Assembly: GCF_047123815.1 (NCBI RefSeq) | Contig: NZ_CP138920.1 | Span: forward strand, 62,001-126,000 | Direction: 5' to 3' | DNA length: 64,000 nt | From: Maricaulis sp017643475 | GTDB lineage: Bacteria; Pseudomonadota; Alphaproteobacteria; Caulobacterales; Maricaulaceae | Part shown: positions 45,201 to 53,222 of the stretch, in pieces | Numbering within the stretch: position 1 is the stretch's first letter | Layout of the letters: every line of letters starts with the position of its first letter | Program-made: the position numbers and the translations under genes | The notes under the pieces: model-generated | Databases searched by the model: none | What the model was told of the DNA's origin: nothing | The model's input: only the letters and a program-made list of their open reading frames with translations

Positions 45201-45747
45201 GACGGACCGGCTCCTCACTGTCTGGCGGGAAGACATCGATCACACCACCGCGCACAGCAAAATCACCTGGCTCCATCACCGTGGCGGCTCTTGCGTATCC
45301 GTTGGAGGTGAAATGATGCAGAAGCGCGTCATTATCCACGCTCTGACCCGGCTTCAGCTGGATGCGGGACCCGGCCAGCACGGTTTTCGGCGGACACCGC
45401 TGGGCCATCGCGTTGATGGTGGTGACGACCAGCAGGCTTTCCTTGCCATCATGATTGGCCAGGCTTGCCAGGGCAGCAGCACGGCGGGCCGCGAGCCGCG
45501 GTGACGGCGAGATCCGGTCATAGGGCTGGCAATCCCAGGCTGGCAGGCGCAGCATTTCCAGATCGGGAGCAAAGAACTCAAGCGCCGTCGCAAACGCCGC
45601 CGCCCGCGAATCGTCACGGGCAATGAAGACATTCAAACCGCCGCGCAGACGCGCTGCGTCGGCAAAAACCAGCGCATCGAGGCCTTCCGGCGCGCCACAG
45701 ACACGCGCCGTTCCGCTCGCCCGGGCGATCAGATCAAGATCCGTCAT
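42262..45747 (-). CDS. mfd: Transcription-repair coupling factor Mfd
   Basis: 1161 residues, normal length. The N-terminal UvrB-like region (PAWDCQPYDRISPSPRLAARR) is followed by the RNA-polymerase interaction domain (GDLVIHADHGLSRFIGLKTL ... LEYAGGSKLYLPVENIELLSRY), the translocase core with Walker A GDVGFGKTEVALRAAF and Walker B DEEQNFGVKHKE, motifs ATPIPRTLQLALTGIRDLS and QLRGRVGRSKTRAYAY, and a C-terminal TRCF domain. It removes stalled RNA polymerase and recruits UvrA. AAGAGACG precedes the ATG. sdhE is just upstream on the same strand (9-bp gap). Confidence 0.98.
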   Translation of the reverse strand: MTDLDLIARASGTARVCGAPEGLDALVFADAARLRGGLNVFIARDDSRAAAFATALEFFAPDLEMLRLPAWDCQPYDRISPSPRLAARRAAALASLANHDGKESLLVVTTINAMAQRCPPKTVLAGSRIQLKPGQSVDNDALLHHFTSNGYARAATVMEPGDFAVRGGVIDVFPPDSEEPVRLDFFGDSLESIRTFDPETQRSQKQLNAIEFTPVSEVIIDETSISLYRGGFVKSFGAVQRDDPVYQAVSEGARPAGVEHWLPLFYPEVVTAFSYLPENTLVGVDALAHEAFDERVEQVKDYFEARQLAADASHSSSLSASTYRALEPDALYLTRSDWDAALADRAVRNFTSFVEPGANTVDAGGKQGRVFAAERAAENTNVFDATAKHVLELKKTGKQVLLASWSLGASERMASVLGDHGLKNIKLSDNWQDASSGPKIGRVVLPIERGFETESLVVISEQDILGDRLARPRKRKKTADVIVEAGSLAPGDLVIHADHGLSRFIGLKTLPVQDAPHDCIQLEYAGGSKLYLPVENIELLSRYGAEAENAQLDKLGGVAWQARKAKAKKRLRDMADELIKIAAQRLSRKATVIDGSGGMYDEFCSAFPYAETDDQLNALDDVLGDLTKGRPMDRLICGDVGFGKTEVALRAAFVVAMSGQQVAVVAPTTLLARQHFKTFSERFRGWPVKVRQLSRLVGAKEAKATREELRDGKVEIVIGTHALLAKTVKFNDLGLLVVDEEQNFGVKHKETLKALRADVHVMTLTATPIPRTLQLALTGIRDLSIIATPPVDRLAVRTYVTPFDSVTVREALLREKYRGGQAFFVVPRISDLDDIASFLRESVPEVSFVIAHGQMAAGQLEDIMTAFYEGRYDVLLSTTIVESGIDIPTANTLVIHRADRFGLAQLYQLRGRVGRSKTRAYAYFTTSANRKLTDGAERRLKVLQSLDSLGAGFSLASHDLDLRGGGNLLGEEQSGHIKDVGVELYQSMLEEAVASLRGEGQDEDDGEWSPQINAGGAVLIPEDYIPDLDVRLQLYRRLSSLEDKAAREGFAAELIDRFGPLPKEVETLMRVVAVKMLCKRAGVEKVDAGPKGAVIHFRKDRFIDPPSLIAHISANPGLFKARPDHKLVLRAGWDEPEDRLRAIEKSMTPLAEIADRAREAG

Positions 45748-45756
45748 ATTCGTCTC

Positions 45757-46050
45757 TTAGATGCGCGGCCCGTCGCCGTATTGCGCATCATCTTCTACTT
45801 TGAAGGCCTGCAGGGCGGTCATGACAGAGTTGCGAAACGCCTCCGGCACCGGTTCACGACCAATGATCCAGCCATAGATGTCCTGATCCTCCTGCTCGAG
45901 CAATTGCTCAAACAGGACAACCTCATCATCGCTCATCGTGTCCAGATTGGCGTCAGCGTATCGTCCCAGGATCAAGTCGGCTTCCTTGAAGCCACGTCGC
46001 CAGGCGCGGATACGCAGTTTCTTGCGCTTGATGTCAGTGCTTTCGGTCAT
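45757..46050 (-). CDS. sdhE: SdhE (succinate dehydrogenase flavinylation factor, DUF339)
   Basis: 97 residues from ATG 46050 (MTESTDIKRKKLRIRAWRRGFKEADLILGRYAD); ATG codons at 46059 and 46107 are possible alternatives. The RGxxE motif needed for covalent FAD attachment to SdhA is seen in RRGFKE, and the acidic DDEVVLFEQLLEQEDQDIYGWIIG is typical. It is upstream of mfd and divergent from recG. Confidence 0.93.
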   Translation of the reverse strand: MTESTDIKRKKLRIRAWRRGFKEADLILGRYADANLDTMSDDEVVLFEQLLEQEDQDIYGWIIGREPVPEAFRNSVMTALQAFKVEDDAQYGDGPRI

Positions 46051-46125
46051 GGCGTGCATATAGTGCGGCTCGAGCCTCTCGTCGACCACTGGTCTGTGTG
46101 AAATCAAGCGCTACACTCGCGATCA

Positions 46126-48210
46126 ATGCGCCCAGAGATTCTCTTTCCGCTCTTCCAGGACCTAACCGCCCTGCCCGGCATCGGCCCGCGGCTGGCGGCA
46201 CTGCTTGGCAAGGTCTCGGGCCCGCGTGTCAAGGACGTGCTGTTTCTCAAACCATCCAGCTTGATTGACCGACGTTACAAGACCAGCGTTGCAGACGCGC
46301 CGGAAGACCAGATCATCACGCTCCAGGCCACCGTCGAAACGCATATTCCCGGGCGTCGCAAGGGCCAGCCCTACAAGGTTCGCATGTACGACCAGACCGG
46401 TTTCCTGCACCTGGTCTTCTTCCATGCGCGCGGCGACTACCTCAAGAAACTGCTGCCCGAGGGGGAAACTCGGATCGTATCGGGCAAGATCGAGCGTTTT
46501 GGATCAGAGATCCAGATGGTTCACCCCGACCTGGTGATCACAGAGGAAGAGGCGGAAACCACGCCACTACTGGAAACTGTCTATCCACTGACAGCTGGCC
46601 TTACGGCCAAAACGGTTCGCAAGGCCGTGGACGGGGCACTGACGCTCCTGCCGGGCTTTCCGGAATGGTGCGATACCGGTCTGAAACAGAAATATAACTG
46701 GCCGGACTTCACGGACGCCTTGCGCGGCCTGCATCGGCCGGAAGACGCGGAAGGCCTCTCGCCGGACACGCCGGAGCGCTCGCGCCTGGCTTTTGACGAA
46801 CTCACGGCGCGACAACTGGCCTTGCAGCTGGTCAGGGCCCAGCGCAAACGTGTTGCCGGACGGGAAATGAAGGTGGACGGCCGTTACGTAGCGACCATGC
46901 TTGAGCACGCGCCCTTCAAGCCCACCGGGGCCCAGGAACGCGCCCATTGCGATATCCGCGGCGATCTGGAACAGCCCGAGCGCATGACACGCCTACTGCA
47001 CGGCGATGTTGGAGCGGGCAAGACGTTCGTGGCCGCCATGGCGGCCGCACATGTCGCTGAAGCCGGCGCCCAGTCCGCCATCATGGCACCTACCGAAATT
47101 CTCGCGCGCCAGCACCACAAGACCATCGCCGCATTGCTGGAACCGGTCGGCATCGAGGTCATCACCCTGACGGGACGGGACAAGGGCAAGTCTCGAAAGG
47201 CCCTGCTGGAGAAGATCGCATCGGGAGACGCCATGGTCGTGTGCGGAACACATGCCCTCTTCCAGGATGATGTCTCGTTCAGCGACCTGGGCCTCGTGGT
47301 TATAGACGAGCAGCACAGGTTTGGTGTGTCAGATCGTATGCGCCTGGCGTCCAAGGGATATCGCCCCGAAACGCTGGCCATGACGGCCACCCCCATACCC
47401 CGCACGCTGGCCCTGGCGGTCTATGGTGACATGGATGTGTCCAAGCTCGATGAAAAACCCGCCGGCCGGAAACCGCCAACAACCCGCCTAGTATCGATGG
47501 ACCGTCTTGGCGAGATGGTTGAAGGCGTGCGCCGTGCTGTGGCGAAGGGCGAGCGGGTCTACTGGGTCTGCCCGCTGGTTGAGGAAAGCGAGGTGTCGGA
47601 ACTATCAGCAGCAGAGGATCGCTGGCGACATCTGCGCGCGGCACTCGGCGATGACCGGATCGGGCTTTTGCACGGGCGTATGAAAGCGGAAGAGAAGGAG
47701 CGCATCGCTGCCAGCTTCCGGGCCGGCGAAATCGATATCCTTGTGGCTACAACGGTCATTGAGGTTGGTGTTGATGCACCGGACGCGACCATCATGATCA
47801 TCGAACATGCCGAACGCTTCGGGCTGGCCCAGTTGCACCAGCTGCGCGGGCGTGTCGGCCGGGGTGACCGGGAATCATCCTGCATGCTGCTCTACAAGGG
47901 GCCGCTGGGCGAAACGGCGCGCGCCCGGCTGGAGATGATGCGCGAGACGGATGATGGCTTTGCCATTGCCGAGGAGGACTGGCGACTTCGTGGTGCCGGC
48001 GATCCGCTAGGCCTGCGCCAGAGCGGCCTGCCCGATTATCGCCTGGCCGATATCGAGGCGCATGCGGACCTGATCCCGGTGGCCAATGACTATGCGCGGC
48101 TCATCGTGGAGAGCAATCCACAGCTGGAGGGTGAAAAAGGCGAAGCCCTGCGGACGCTGCTCTACCTCTTCGAACAGGATACCGGTATCCGCCTTCTCAA
48201 GTCTGGCTAG
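46126..48210 (+). CDS. recG: ATP-dependent DNA helicase RecG
   Basis: 694 residues. The N-terminal wedge/OB domain (LTALPGIGPRLAALLGKVSG; IITLQATVETHIPGRRKGQPYKVRMYDQTGFLHLVFF) precedes the helicase core: Walker A GDVGAGKTFVAAMAA, DEQHRFG box, TATPIPRTLALAVYGDMDVS and QLRGRVGRGDRESSCMLLY. The C-terminal RecG motif is present (WRLRGAGDPLGLRQSGLPDYRLAD). It drives reversal of stalled forks and branch migration. The 3' end overlaps the convergent DUF502 gene by 14 bp. Confidence 0.98.
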   Translation: MRPEILFPLFQDLTALPGIGPRLAALLGKVSGPRVKDVLFLKPSSLIDRRYKTSVADAPEDQIITLQATVETHIPGRRKGQPYKVRMYDQTGFLHLVFFHARGDYLKKLLPEGETRIVSGKIERFGSEIQMVHPDLVITEEEAETTPLLETVYPLTAGLTAKTVRKAVDGALTLLPGFPEWCDTGLKQKYNWPDFTDALRGLHRPEDAEGLSPDTPERSRLAFDELTARQLALQLVRAQRKRVAGREMKVDGRYVATMLEHAPFKPTGAQERAHCDIRGDLEQPERMTRLLHGDVGAGKTFVAAMAAAHVAEAGAQSAIMAPTEILARQHHKTIAALLEPVGIEVITLTGRDKGKSRKALLEKIASGDAMVVCGTHALFQDDVSFSDLGLVVIDEQHRFGVSDRMRLASKGYRPETLAMTATPIPRTLALAVYGDMDVSKLDEKPAGRKPPTTRLVSMDRLGEMVEGVRRAVAKGERVYWVCPLVEESEVSELSAAEDRWRHLRAALGDDRIGLLHGRMKAEEKERIAASFRAGEIDILVATTVIEVGVDAPDATIMIIEHAERFGLAQLHQLRGRVGRGDRESSCMLLYKGPLGETARARLEMMRETDDGFAIAEEDWRLRGAGDPLGLRQSGLPDYRLADIEAHADLIPVANDYARLIVESNPQLEGEKGEALRTLLYLFEQDTGIRLLKSG

Positions 48211-48862
48211 GCTTGACCGCGTCCGGCAGGCTCTCTTGAACGTCGCTGGGCAATTTGTCCGGCGTGACCATGCCAAAAGAGATTATCAGCTTCGCCGCCT
48301 CCTCAACCGACATGTCAACCGGGATGGTGTTGGCCCGTGAGGTGTAGAGCAGAAAACCAGAAGTCGGATTGGGTGTCGTGGGTACAAAGAGGCCGATCAC
48401 GTCATCGGCGATCTTTTCCTTCAGGGTGGAGTTACCCTCCGCGGAAACAAATGCGACAACATAGAGCCCCTTCATCGGGTATTCGGTCAACACGACTTCC
48501 TTGAAGGAATTCTGCTTACCGGAAAACACGGTCTCAACGATCTGTTTCAGAGCACCATAGACATTGCGGACAAGGGGCACGCTTTCAAGCAGGCGTTCGC
48601 CGACCTGGATGATGGAACGACCGAAGATATTTGCTGCCAATGCACCCAGTGCTGTCAGCAGGACCACTGCAATAGCAACACCCAGTCCCGGAATGGTAAA
48701 ATCACCGGGCAGATAGGTTTCCGGATTATAGCGGGCCGGAATCATGGGTTTCACAACCCGATCCACATAACCGACAAAGGAAATGATCAGCAGTGCCGTC
48801 ACACCCAGCGGCGTGGCGATGACGATTCCCGTCAGAAAGCTGTTGCGTAACCAGCGTAACAT
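48197..48862 (-). CDS. DUF502 family membrane protein
   Basis: 221 residues with two N-terminal hydrophobic segments (FLTGIVIATPLGVTALLIISFVGYV; GLGVAIAVVLLTALGALAANIFG) and the family motif SVPLVRNVYGALKQIVETVFSGKQNSFKEVVLTEYPMKGLYVVAFV, followed by LFVPTTPNPTSGFLLYTSR. The function of the family is unknown. It often sits beside recG in alphaproteobacteria, as it does here. Confidence 0.93.
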   Translation of the reverse strand: MLRWLRNSFLTGIVIATPLGVTALLIISFVGYVDRVVKPMIPARYNPETYLPGDFTIPGLGVAIAVVLLTALGALAANIFGRSIIQVGERLLESVPLVRNVYGALKQIVETVFSGKQNSFKEVVLTEYPMKGLYVVAFVSAEGNSTLKEKIADDVIGLFVPTTPNPTSGFLLYTSRANTIPVDMSVEEAAKLIISFGMVTPDKLPSDVQESLPDAVKPSQT

Positions 48863-49004
48863 TCATTGAAATCCCGAGACACGCGATAACCGGGGGGTAT
48901 TATCGAACTTTGCGAGCATAGGACATGTCGTCTCGCTCGCCAATCGGTTGCACATGCCGCGCGAGACCGCGATCATGGAGCGACTCGTTTCGGAGTGAGA
49001 GGTC

Positions 49005-50201
49005 GTGAGTTCATTTCGCATCGCCCGCTGGATTGTCGTGACAATCATCACCGCCACCGTACTCCTGACCGGAGCGGCGGCGTGGTTGCTGCGCGAACAA
49101 GTCTTCCAGACATTTCAAGACCCGGGTGAACCCTACCAGACCTATACACCTCCGCCAGCGCCGGTGTACGCCAGCGCGGAGGCCTGGTTCATCCGTGGAA
49201 GCTTCGAAGACAACTCGACGCCAGCGGTATTCTTCGTCCACCCCACCACTTATTCCGGCGGGGCCGATTGGAATGCCAAGCTGGACAAATATAGTGCCAA
49301 TGCGGAAGTCGAACATGTCGTCATTCCCAACTATGCGGCTCCATTTGCCGATTCCGGCGAGCTATTTGTTCCGCGCTATCGGCAGGCCTCACTCTACACT
49401 TTCATGAACAATCGTGAGGACAGCGTTCTTGCCCGTGAATTTGCCTATCATGATGTTGAAGCCGCGTTCCGGCAATTCTTGCTCGACGTCGGTGAAGAGC
49501 GCCCGATCATCATTGCCGGTGTCGGCCAGGGTGGATTACATGCGCTGCGCGTCACGATGGACGTCATCGCTCAGGATGAGGCTCTGACGGCGAGACTTTC
49601 CGCGGCCTATGTCCTGGACGCGCCTGTCCCGCTGGATCTGTTCGAGGGCCCGCTTGCAAACATCCCCGCCTGCGATACGCCTGAGGATGTGCGGTGTATC
49701 TATTCCTTTTCCTATGCCGAGGAAGACGAGATACGCCGCTTACGTATACTCACTGAACGATCCATGAGCTGGACGCACCGCGGGGAGCTGGATTTCGTCG
49801 AGGAACGGCGACTTTTGTGCACGAATCCTCTGCTGGCGGCGCCCTCCAACCAGTATGCGTCGGCACGGATGCATCGCGGCGGTGCCTCGGCGACAGGGTT
49901 TTCGGCCGATGCCAATCCTGCGCCGCTACCCATGCAGACCGGAGCGCAATGTGCGGATGGCGTGTTGCTGATCGAACGTCCGGAATCGCGCCTGTTACGC
50001 AGACCCTCCCGCATCGCGGAGGATTTCCTCTACGCGCCGTTCAATCTATTCTACGAGGATCTGCGCCTGGATGCGGCGCGTCGCAGCATGATCGTGACAA
50101 CGATTCTGGAAGAGGAGCGGCGCTGGGCACCGCCCCTTGAAGATCCGGAAGCTGTCGAGGAAGCTCCGGTTATCCCGATCCCCGACCGCCGCCGTTTCTA
50201 A
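49005..50201 (+). CDS. DUF3089 alpha/beta-hydrolase-like protein lacking the canonical serine
   Basis: 398 residues from GTG 49005 with GGAGTGAGAGG upstream. An N-terminal membrane anchor (WIVVTIITATVLLTGAAAWLL) is followed by the DUF3089 pattern: PAVFFVHPTTYSGGADWNA, VIPNYAAPFADSGELFVPRYRQASLY, DVEAAFRQFLLD. The nucleophile elbow usually reads GHSQG but is AGVGQGG here, with Gly174 in place of Ser, so esterase activity by the normal mechanism is not expected. It is convergent with kdsA (7-bp gap). Confidence 0.82.
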   Translation: MSSFRIARWIVVTIITATVLLTGAAAWLLREQVFQTFQDPGEPYQTYTPPPAPVYASAEAWFIRGSFEDNSTPAVFFVHPTTYSGGADWNAKLDKYSANAEVEHVVIPNYAAPFADSGELFVPRYRQASLYTFMNNREDSVLAREFAYHDVEAAFRQFLLDVGEERPIIIAGVGQGGLHALRVTMDVIAQDEALTARLSAAYVLDAPVPLDLFEGPLANIPACDTPEDVRCIYSFSYAEEDEIRRLRILTERSMSWTHRGELDFVEERRLLCTNPLLAAPSNQYASARMHRGGASATGFSADANPAPLPMQTGAQCADGVLLIERPESRLLRRPSRIAEDFLYAPFNLFYEDLRLDAARRSMIVTTILEEERRWAPPLEDPEAVEEAPVIPIPDRRRF

Positions 50202-50208
50202 GCCCGGC

Positions 50209-51057
50209 TCAATAGCCCTTGGTCAACTGATCATATTCAAGCAGTCGCGCGACCAGACCTTCAAACTCATTCAGCGGAACCATGTTCGGACCGTCTGACG
50301 GCGCATTGTCCGGATCAGGATGGGTTTCCATGAACACGGCGGCAACGCCGATCGAGACTGCGCCTCGCGCCAGATGCGGAACAAACTCGCGCTGGCCGCC
50401 AGACGACGTGCCCTGACCTCCCGGCTGCTGTACCGAGTGGGTCGCGTCGAACACGACCGGAGCACCGAACCCGGCCATGATCGGCAGGGACCGCATATCC
50501 GTCACCAGCGTATTGTAGCCGAAACTGGCACCACGCTCACAGGACATCACATTCGGATTGCCCGCGCTGGTAACCTTGGCGAGGACGTTTTTCATATCCC
50601 AAGGCGCCAGGAACTGGCCCTTCTTGATATTGATCGGCTTGCCCGTCTTGGCTGCTGCAAGCAGCAGATCCGTCTGGCGGCAAAGGAAGGCCGGGATTTG
50701 CAATACATCGACCGCCTCGGCGGCAATCTTACACTGCTCGGCGGTGTGAACGTCTGTCAGCACCGGCAAACCGCTTGTCTCGCGAATTTCCTGAAAAATC
50801 GGCAGAGCCGCTTCCAGGCCAACACCGCGCTGCGCGGAGGCGCTGGTCCGATTGGCCTTGTCAAAAGAGGTTTTGTAGATGATGCCAACATCCAGACGGT
50901 CGGCGATCTCGCGCAGCTGTGCGGACACCTCAAGGCCATGCTCACGGCTTTCCAGCTGGCACGGTCCTGCAATCATGACCAGGCGTTTGTCATTTGCGAT
51001 CTCGATCGCATCCTGACCCGGACGCGGAACGCGAATCGTGGAATTCTGCTCGCTCAT
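50209..51057 (-). CDS. kdsA: 3-deoxy-8-phosphooctulonate synthase (KDO-8-P synthase)
   Basis: Joins arabinose 5-phosphate and PEP to make KDO-8-P for LPS. 282 residues with MIAGPCQLESREHGLEVSAQLREIADRL, YKTSFDKANRTS, LPVLTDVHTAEQCKIAAEAVDVLQIPAFLCRQTDLL, KGQFLAPWDMKNVLAKV, and DATHSVQQPGGQGTSSGGQREFV. It matches the KdsA family closely. GGAGAACACC precedes the ATG. Confidence 0.97.
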   Translation of the reverse strand: MSEQNSTIRVPRPGQDAIEIANDKRLVMIAGPCQLESREHGLEVSAQLREIADRLDVGIIYKTSFDKANRTSASAQRGVGLEAALPIFQEIRETSGLPVLTDVHTAEQCKIAAEAVDVLQIPAFLCRQTDLLLAAAKTGKPINIKKGQFLAPWDMKNVLAKVTSAGNPNVMSCERGASFGYNTLVTDMRSLPIMAGFGAPVVFDATHSVQQPGGQGTSSGGQREFVPHLARGAVSIGVAAVFMETHPDPDNAPSDGPNMVPLNEFEGLVARLLEYDQLTKGY

Positions 51058-51157
51058 GGTGTTCTCCAGTCAACGTATAACGCCTTTGATACGCTCATGA
51101 TCCAAGCCGGAAACATGAACGTACAAGCTAGTGTTCTTATCAACATTGGCGACAAAC

Positions 51158-52540
51158 ATGGCAACAGCTGAAGCCACACAACCGGCAATCGTCTGGTTCG
51201 GACGAGATCTGCGTCTCACCGATCACCCGGCACTGCATGCCGCCGTGCGTTCCGGTCGGCCACTGATCTGCATCTACATCAAGGAAGCCTTTCAGAGCGT
51301 AAGCCTGTCGCCCGGGGCAGCCAGCAATTGGTGGCTGCATCACTCACTGAAGGCCCACTCCAGGGAACTCGCCCGGCTCGGCGCGACACTGCACCTGTTG
51401 AGCGGCGAAGCCTCTGTCCTGCTCCCTCACCTCGTCCGGAAGTTCAATGTCGCGGAGCTGTTCTGGAACCAGACGGAAATTCCCTGGATTGATGAGCGTG
51501 ACCGGCACCTGGCCCACCGATTGATCGAAATGGGCTGTCAGCCGAGGGTCTTCCGCTCGACGACACTGACCCAGCTGGACACCATCCGCAACAAGCAAGG
51601 AGATCCGTTCAGGGTCTTTTCGGCCTTTTGGCGGGCAGCGCAGCCGACACTCGGCCATGAACGTGCCCTGCCCGCTCCGGAGACACTGCGCGTCCATGAC
51701 GAACAGCCTGAAGGCGAGGATTTGGACAGCTGGAATCTGTGCCCGGCCGAACCGAACTGGGCGGCCGGGTTCGGCGCTGCCTGGAAGCCCGGTGAGCGAA
51801 ATGCCCTGGCACGCCTGGCTGAGTTTACGTCCGAGGACCTTGGCAGATATCCCGAAGAGCGCGATCGGCCTGATCTGGATACCACCTCTCGGCTTTCGCC
51901 TTGCCTGGCCCATGGCGAACTGTCAGCGCGCACAGTCTGGCAGGCCTGCCTCGAAGCCGAGGTGAACGGCGTATCCGCAAGAGCAATCGAAAAGTTCCAG
52001 GCGGAGCTCGGCTGGCGTGACTTCGCCTACTATCTCTTCCGGCATTTTGGGGATCTGCGTAACGAGAACTTCAACGCCAAATTCGACAATTTCCCCTGGC
52101 GGGAGGATTCGGCAGCATTCCGGTCCTGGACTCGAGGTGAAACGGGTTTCCCCATTGTCGATGCCGGCATGCGTCAACTCTGGCAAACCGGCTGGATGCA
52201 TAATCGTGTCCGGATGATCACGGCATCCTTTCTCGTCAAGCACCTGGGCATCCACTGGCAGCAGGGCATGCGCTGGTTTGAGGACACGCTCGTCGATGCG
52301 GACACACTGGTGAACGCGGCATCATGGCAATGGGTTGCCGGATCAGGCGCCGATGCAGCTCCCTACTTCCGGATATTCAATCCTCTCGCCCAGGCAGAAA
52401 AATTCGACCCCAGGGGGACATATGTCCGACGTTATGTTCCGGAGCACGCGCAAGGCTTTGGTGCCTACCCGGATGAGATTATTGATCTGAAGGAACGCCG
52501 CAACTGGGCGCTTGAGGCGTTTAAATCACTGCCGTCCTAG
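51158..52540 (+). CDS. phr: Deoxyribodipyrimidine photolyase (class I CPD photolyase/cryptochrome family)
   Basis: 460 residues from ATG 51158; a GTG at 51131 would add nine residues. An N-terminal antenna domain (AIVWFGRDLRLTDHPALHAAV) is followed by the helical FAD domain with AELGWRDFAYYLFRHFGDLRNENF, PIVDAGMRQLWQTGWMHNRVRMITASFLVKHLGIHWQQGMRWFEDTLVDAD, WQWVAGSGADAAPYFRIFNP and the C-terminal FDPRGTYVRRYVPE. It repairs UV dimers with blue light. It overlaps the convergent gene by CTAG. Confidence 0.97.
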   Translation: MATAEATQPAIVWFGRDLRLTDHPALHAAVRSGRPLICIYIKEAFQSVSLSPGAASNWWLHHSLKAHSRELARLGATLHLLSGEASVLLPHLVRKFNVAELFWNQTEIPWIDERDRHLAHRLIEMGCQPRVFRSTTLTQLDTIRNKQGDPFRVFSAFWRAAQPTLGHERALPAPETLRVHDEQPEGEDLDSWNLCPAEPNWAAGFGAAWKPGERNALARLAEFTSEDLGRYPEERDRPDLDTTSRLSPCLAHGELSARTVWQACLEAEVNGVSARAIEKFQAELGWRDFAYYLFRHFGDLRNENFNAKFDNFPWREDSAAFRSWTRGETGFPIVDAGMRQLWQTGWMHNRVRMITASFLVKHLGIHWQQGMRWFEDTLVDADTLVNAASWQWVAGSGADAAPYFRIFNPLAQAEKFDPRGTYVRRYVPEHAQGFGAYPDEIIDLKERRNWALEAFKSLPS

Positions 52541-53145
52541 CCGACCCGGACATAGCGAATTCGCTGGCCACGAGCCTCAAATTCACATCCCACCCAGTTG
52601 CCGTCAGCATCGTACCAGAGATCAACTGTCAGCGTGCCTGTCATGCGAATGCGCTCTGCCTGAACACTTCCGGCTGAAGTGGGAAACGCTTCCAGACCCA
52701 GCGACACGATTTCAACCGGCATGGCCTCACCGGTTTCAGTATTCAGGATGGCCACTGTCGCAGGATCATAGCGTGTCCAATGGCTGGACGGCGGCAACTC
52801 GGCTAGCGGCACACCATCTGTGTCATTCAGAGCGGCTTGCCAGCGGCTCCATTCTCCATCGCTGAATGTGGCGGCCTGGATGGCGATGAGCTGACCGTCT
52901 CGCCAATACTCCGTCGCGTCGTGCTGGTAACGAAACACCGGGATGGGTCCGAGGCGAACCGCCAGATCGATATCAACATCGACTCGCAAATCACCGGCCT
53001 CTGTCCTTGAAAACGCAACCGCGTGTTCACCCATGCGTGAGTTGTTGCGGTAGACCTCGAAACGAATATCTGCAGGTGTTTCAGCCTCCGCGGACGACAG
53101 GCCGACGGCAGCAGCTATGACGGGTATCTGGCTAAGAATGCTCAT
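52537..53145 (-). CDS. Periplasmic DUF6134-like protein
   Basis: 202 residues from ATG 53145. A signal peptide (ILSQIPVIAAAVGLSSAEA) is followed by an all-beta pattern (IRFEVYRNNSRMGEHAVAFSRTEAGDLRVDVDIDLAVRLGPIPVFRYQHDATEYWRDGQL), typical of the DUF6134 family of secreted lipocalin-like beta proteins often found beside photolyase genes. Function unknown. It ends on the shared CTAG with phr. Confidence 0.75.
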   Translation of the reverse strand: MSILSQIPVIAAAVGLSSAEAETPADIRFEVYRNNSRMGEHAVAFSRTEAGDLRVDVDIDLAVRLGPIPVFRYQHDATEYWRDGQLIAIQAATFSDGEWSRWQAALNDTDGVPLAELPPSSHWTRYDPATVAILNTETGEAMPVEIVSLGLEAFPTSAGSVQAERIRMTGTLTVDLWYDADGNWVGCEFEARGQRIRYVRVG

Positions 53146-53222
53146 ACCTAGATTACGCAGTTCCTGCCTATTTGGATCACGTTGAGAACACCTATATGCA
53201 GACTTCATCCAGGGAGATTTTG

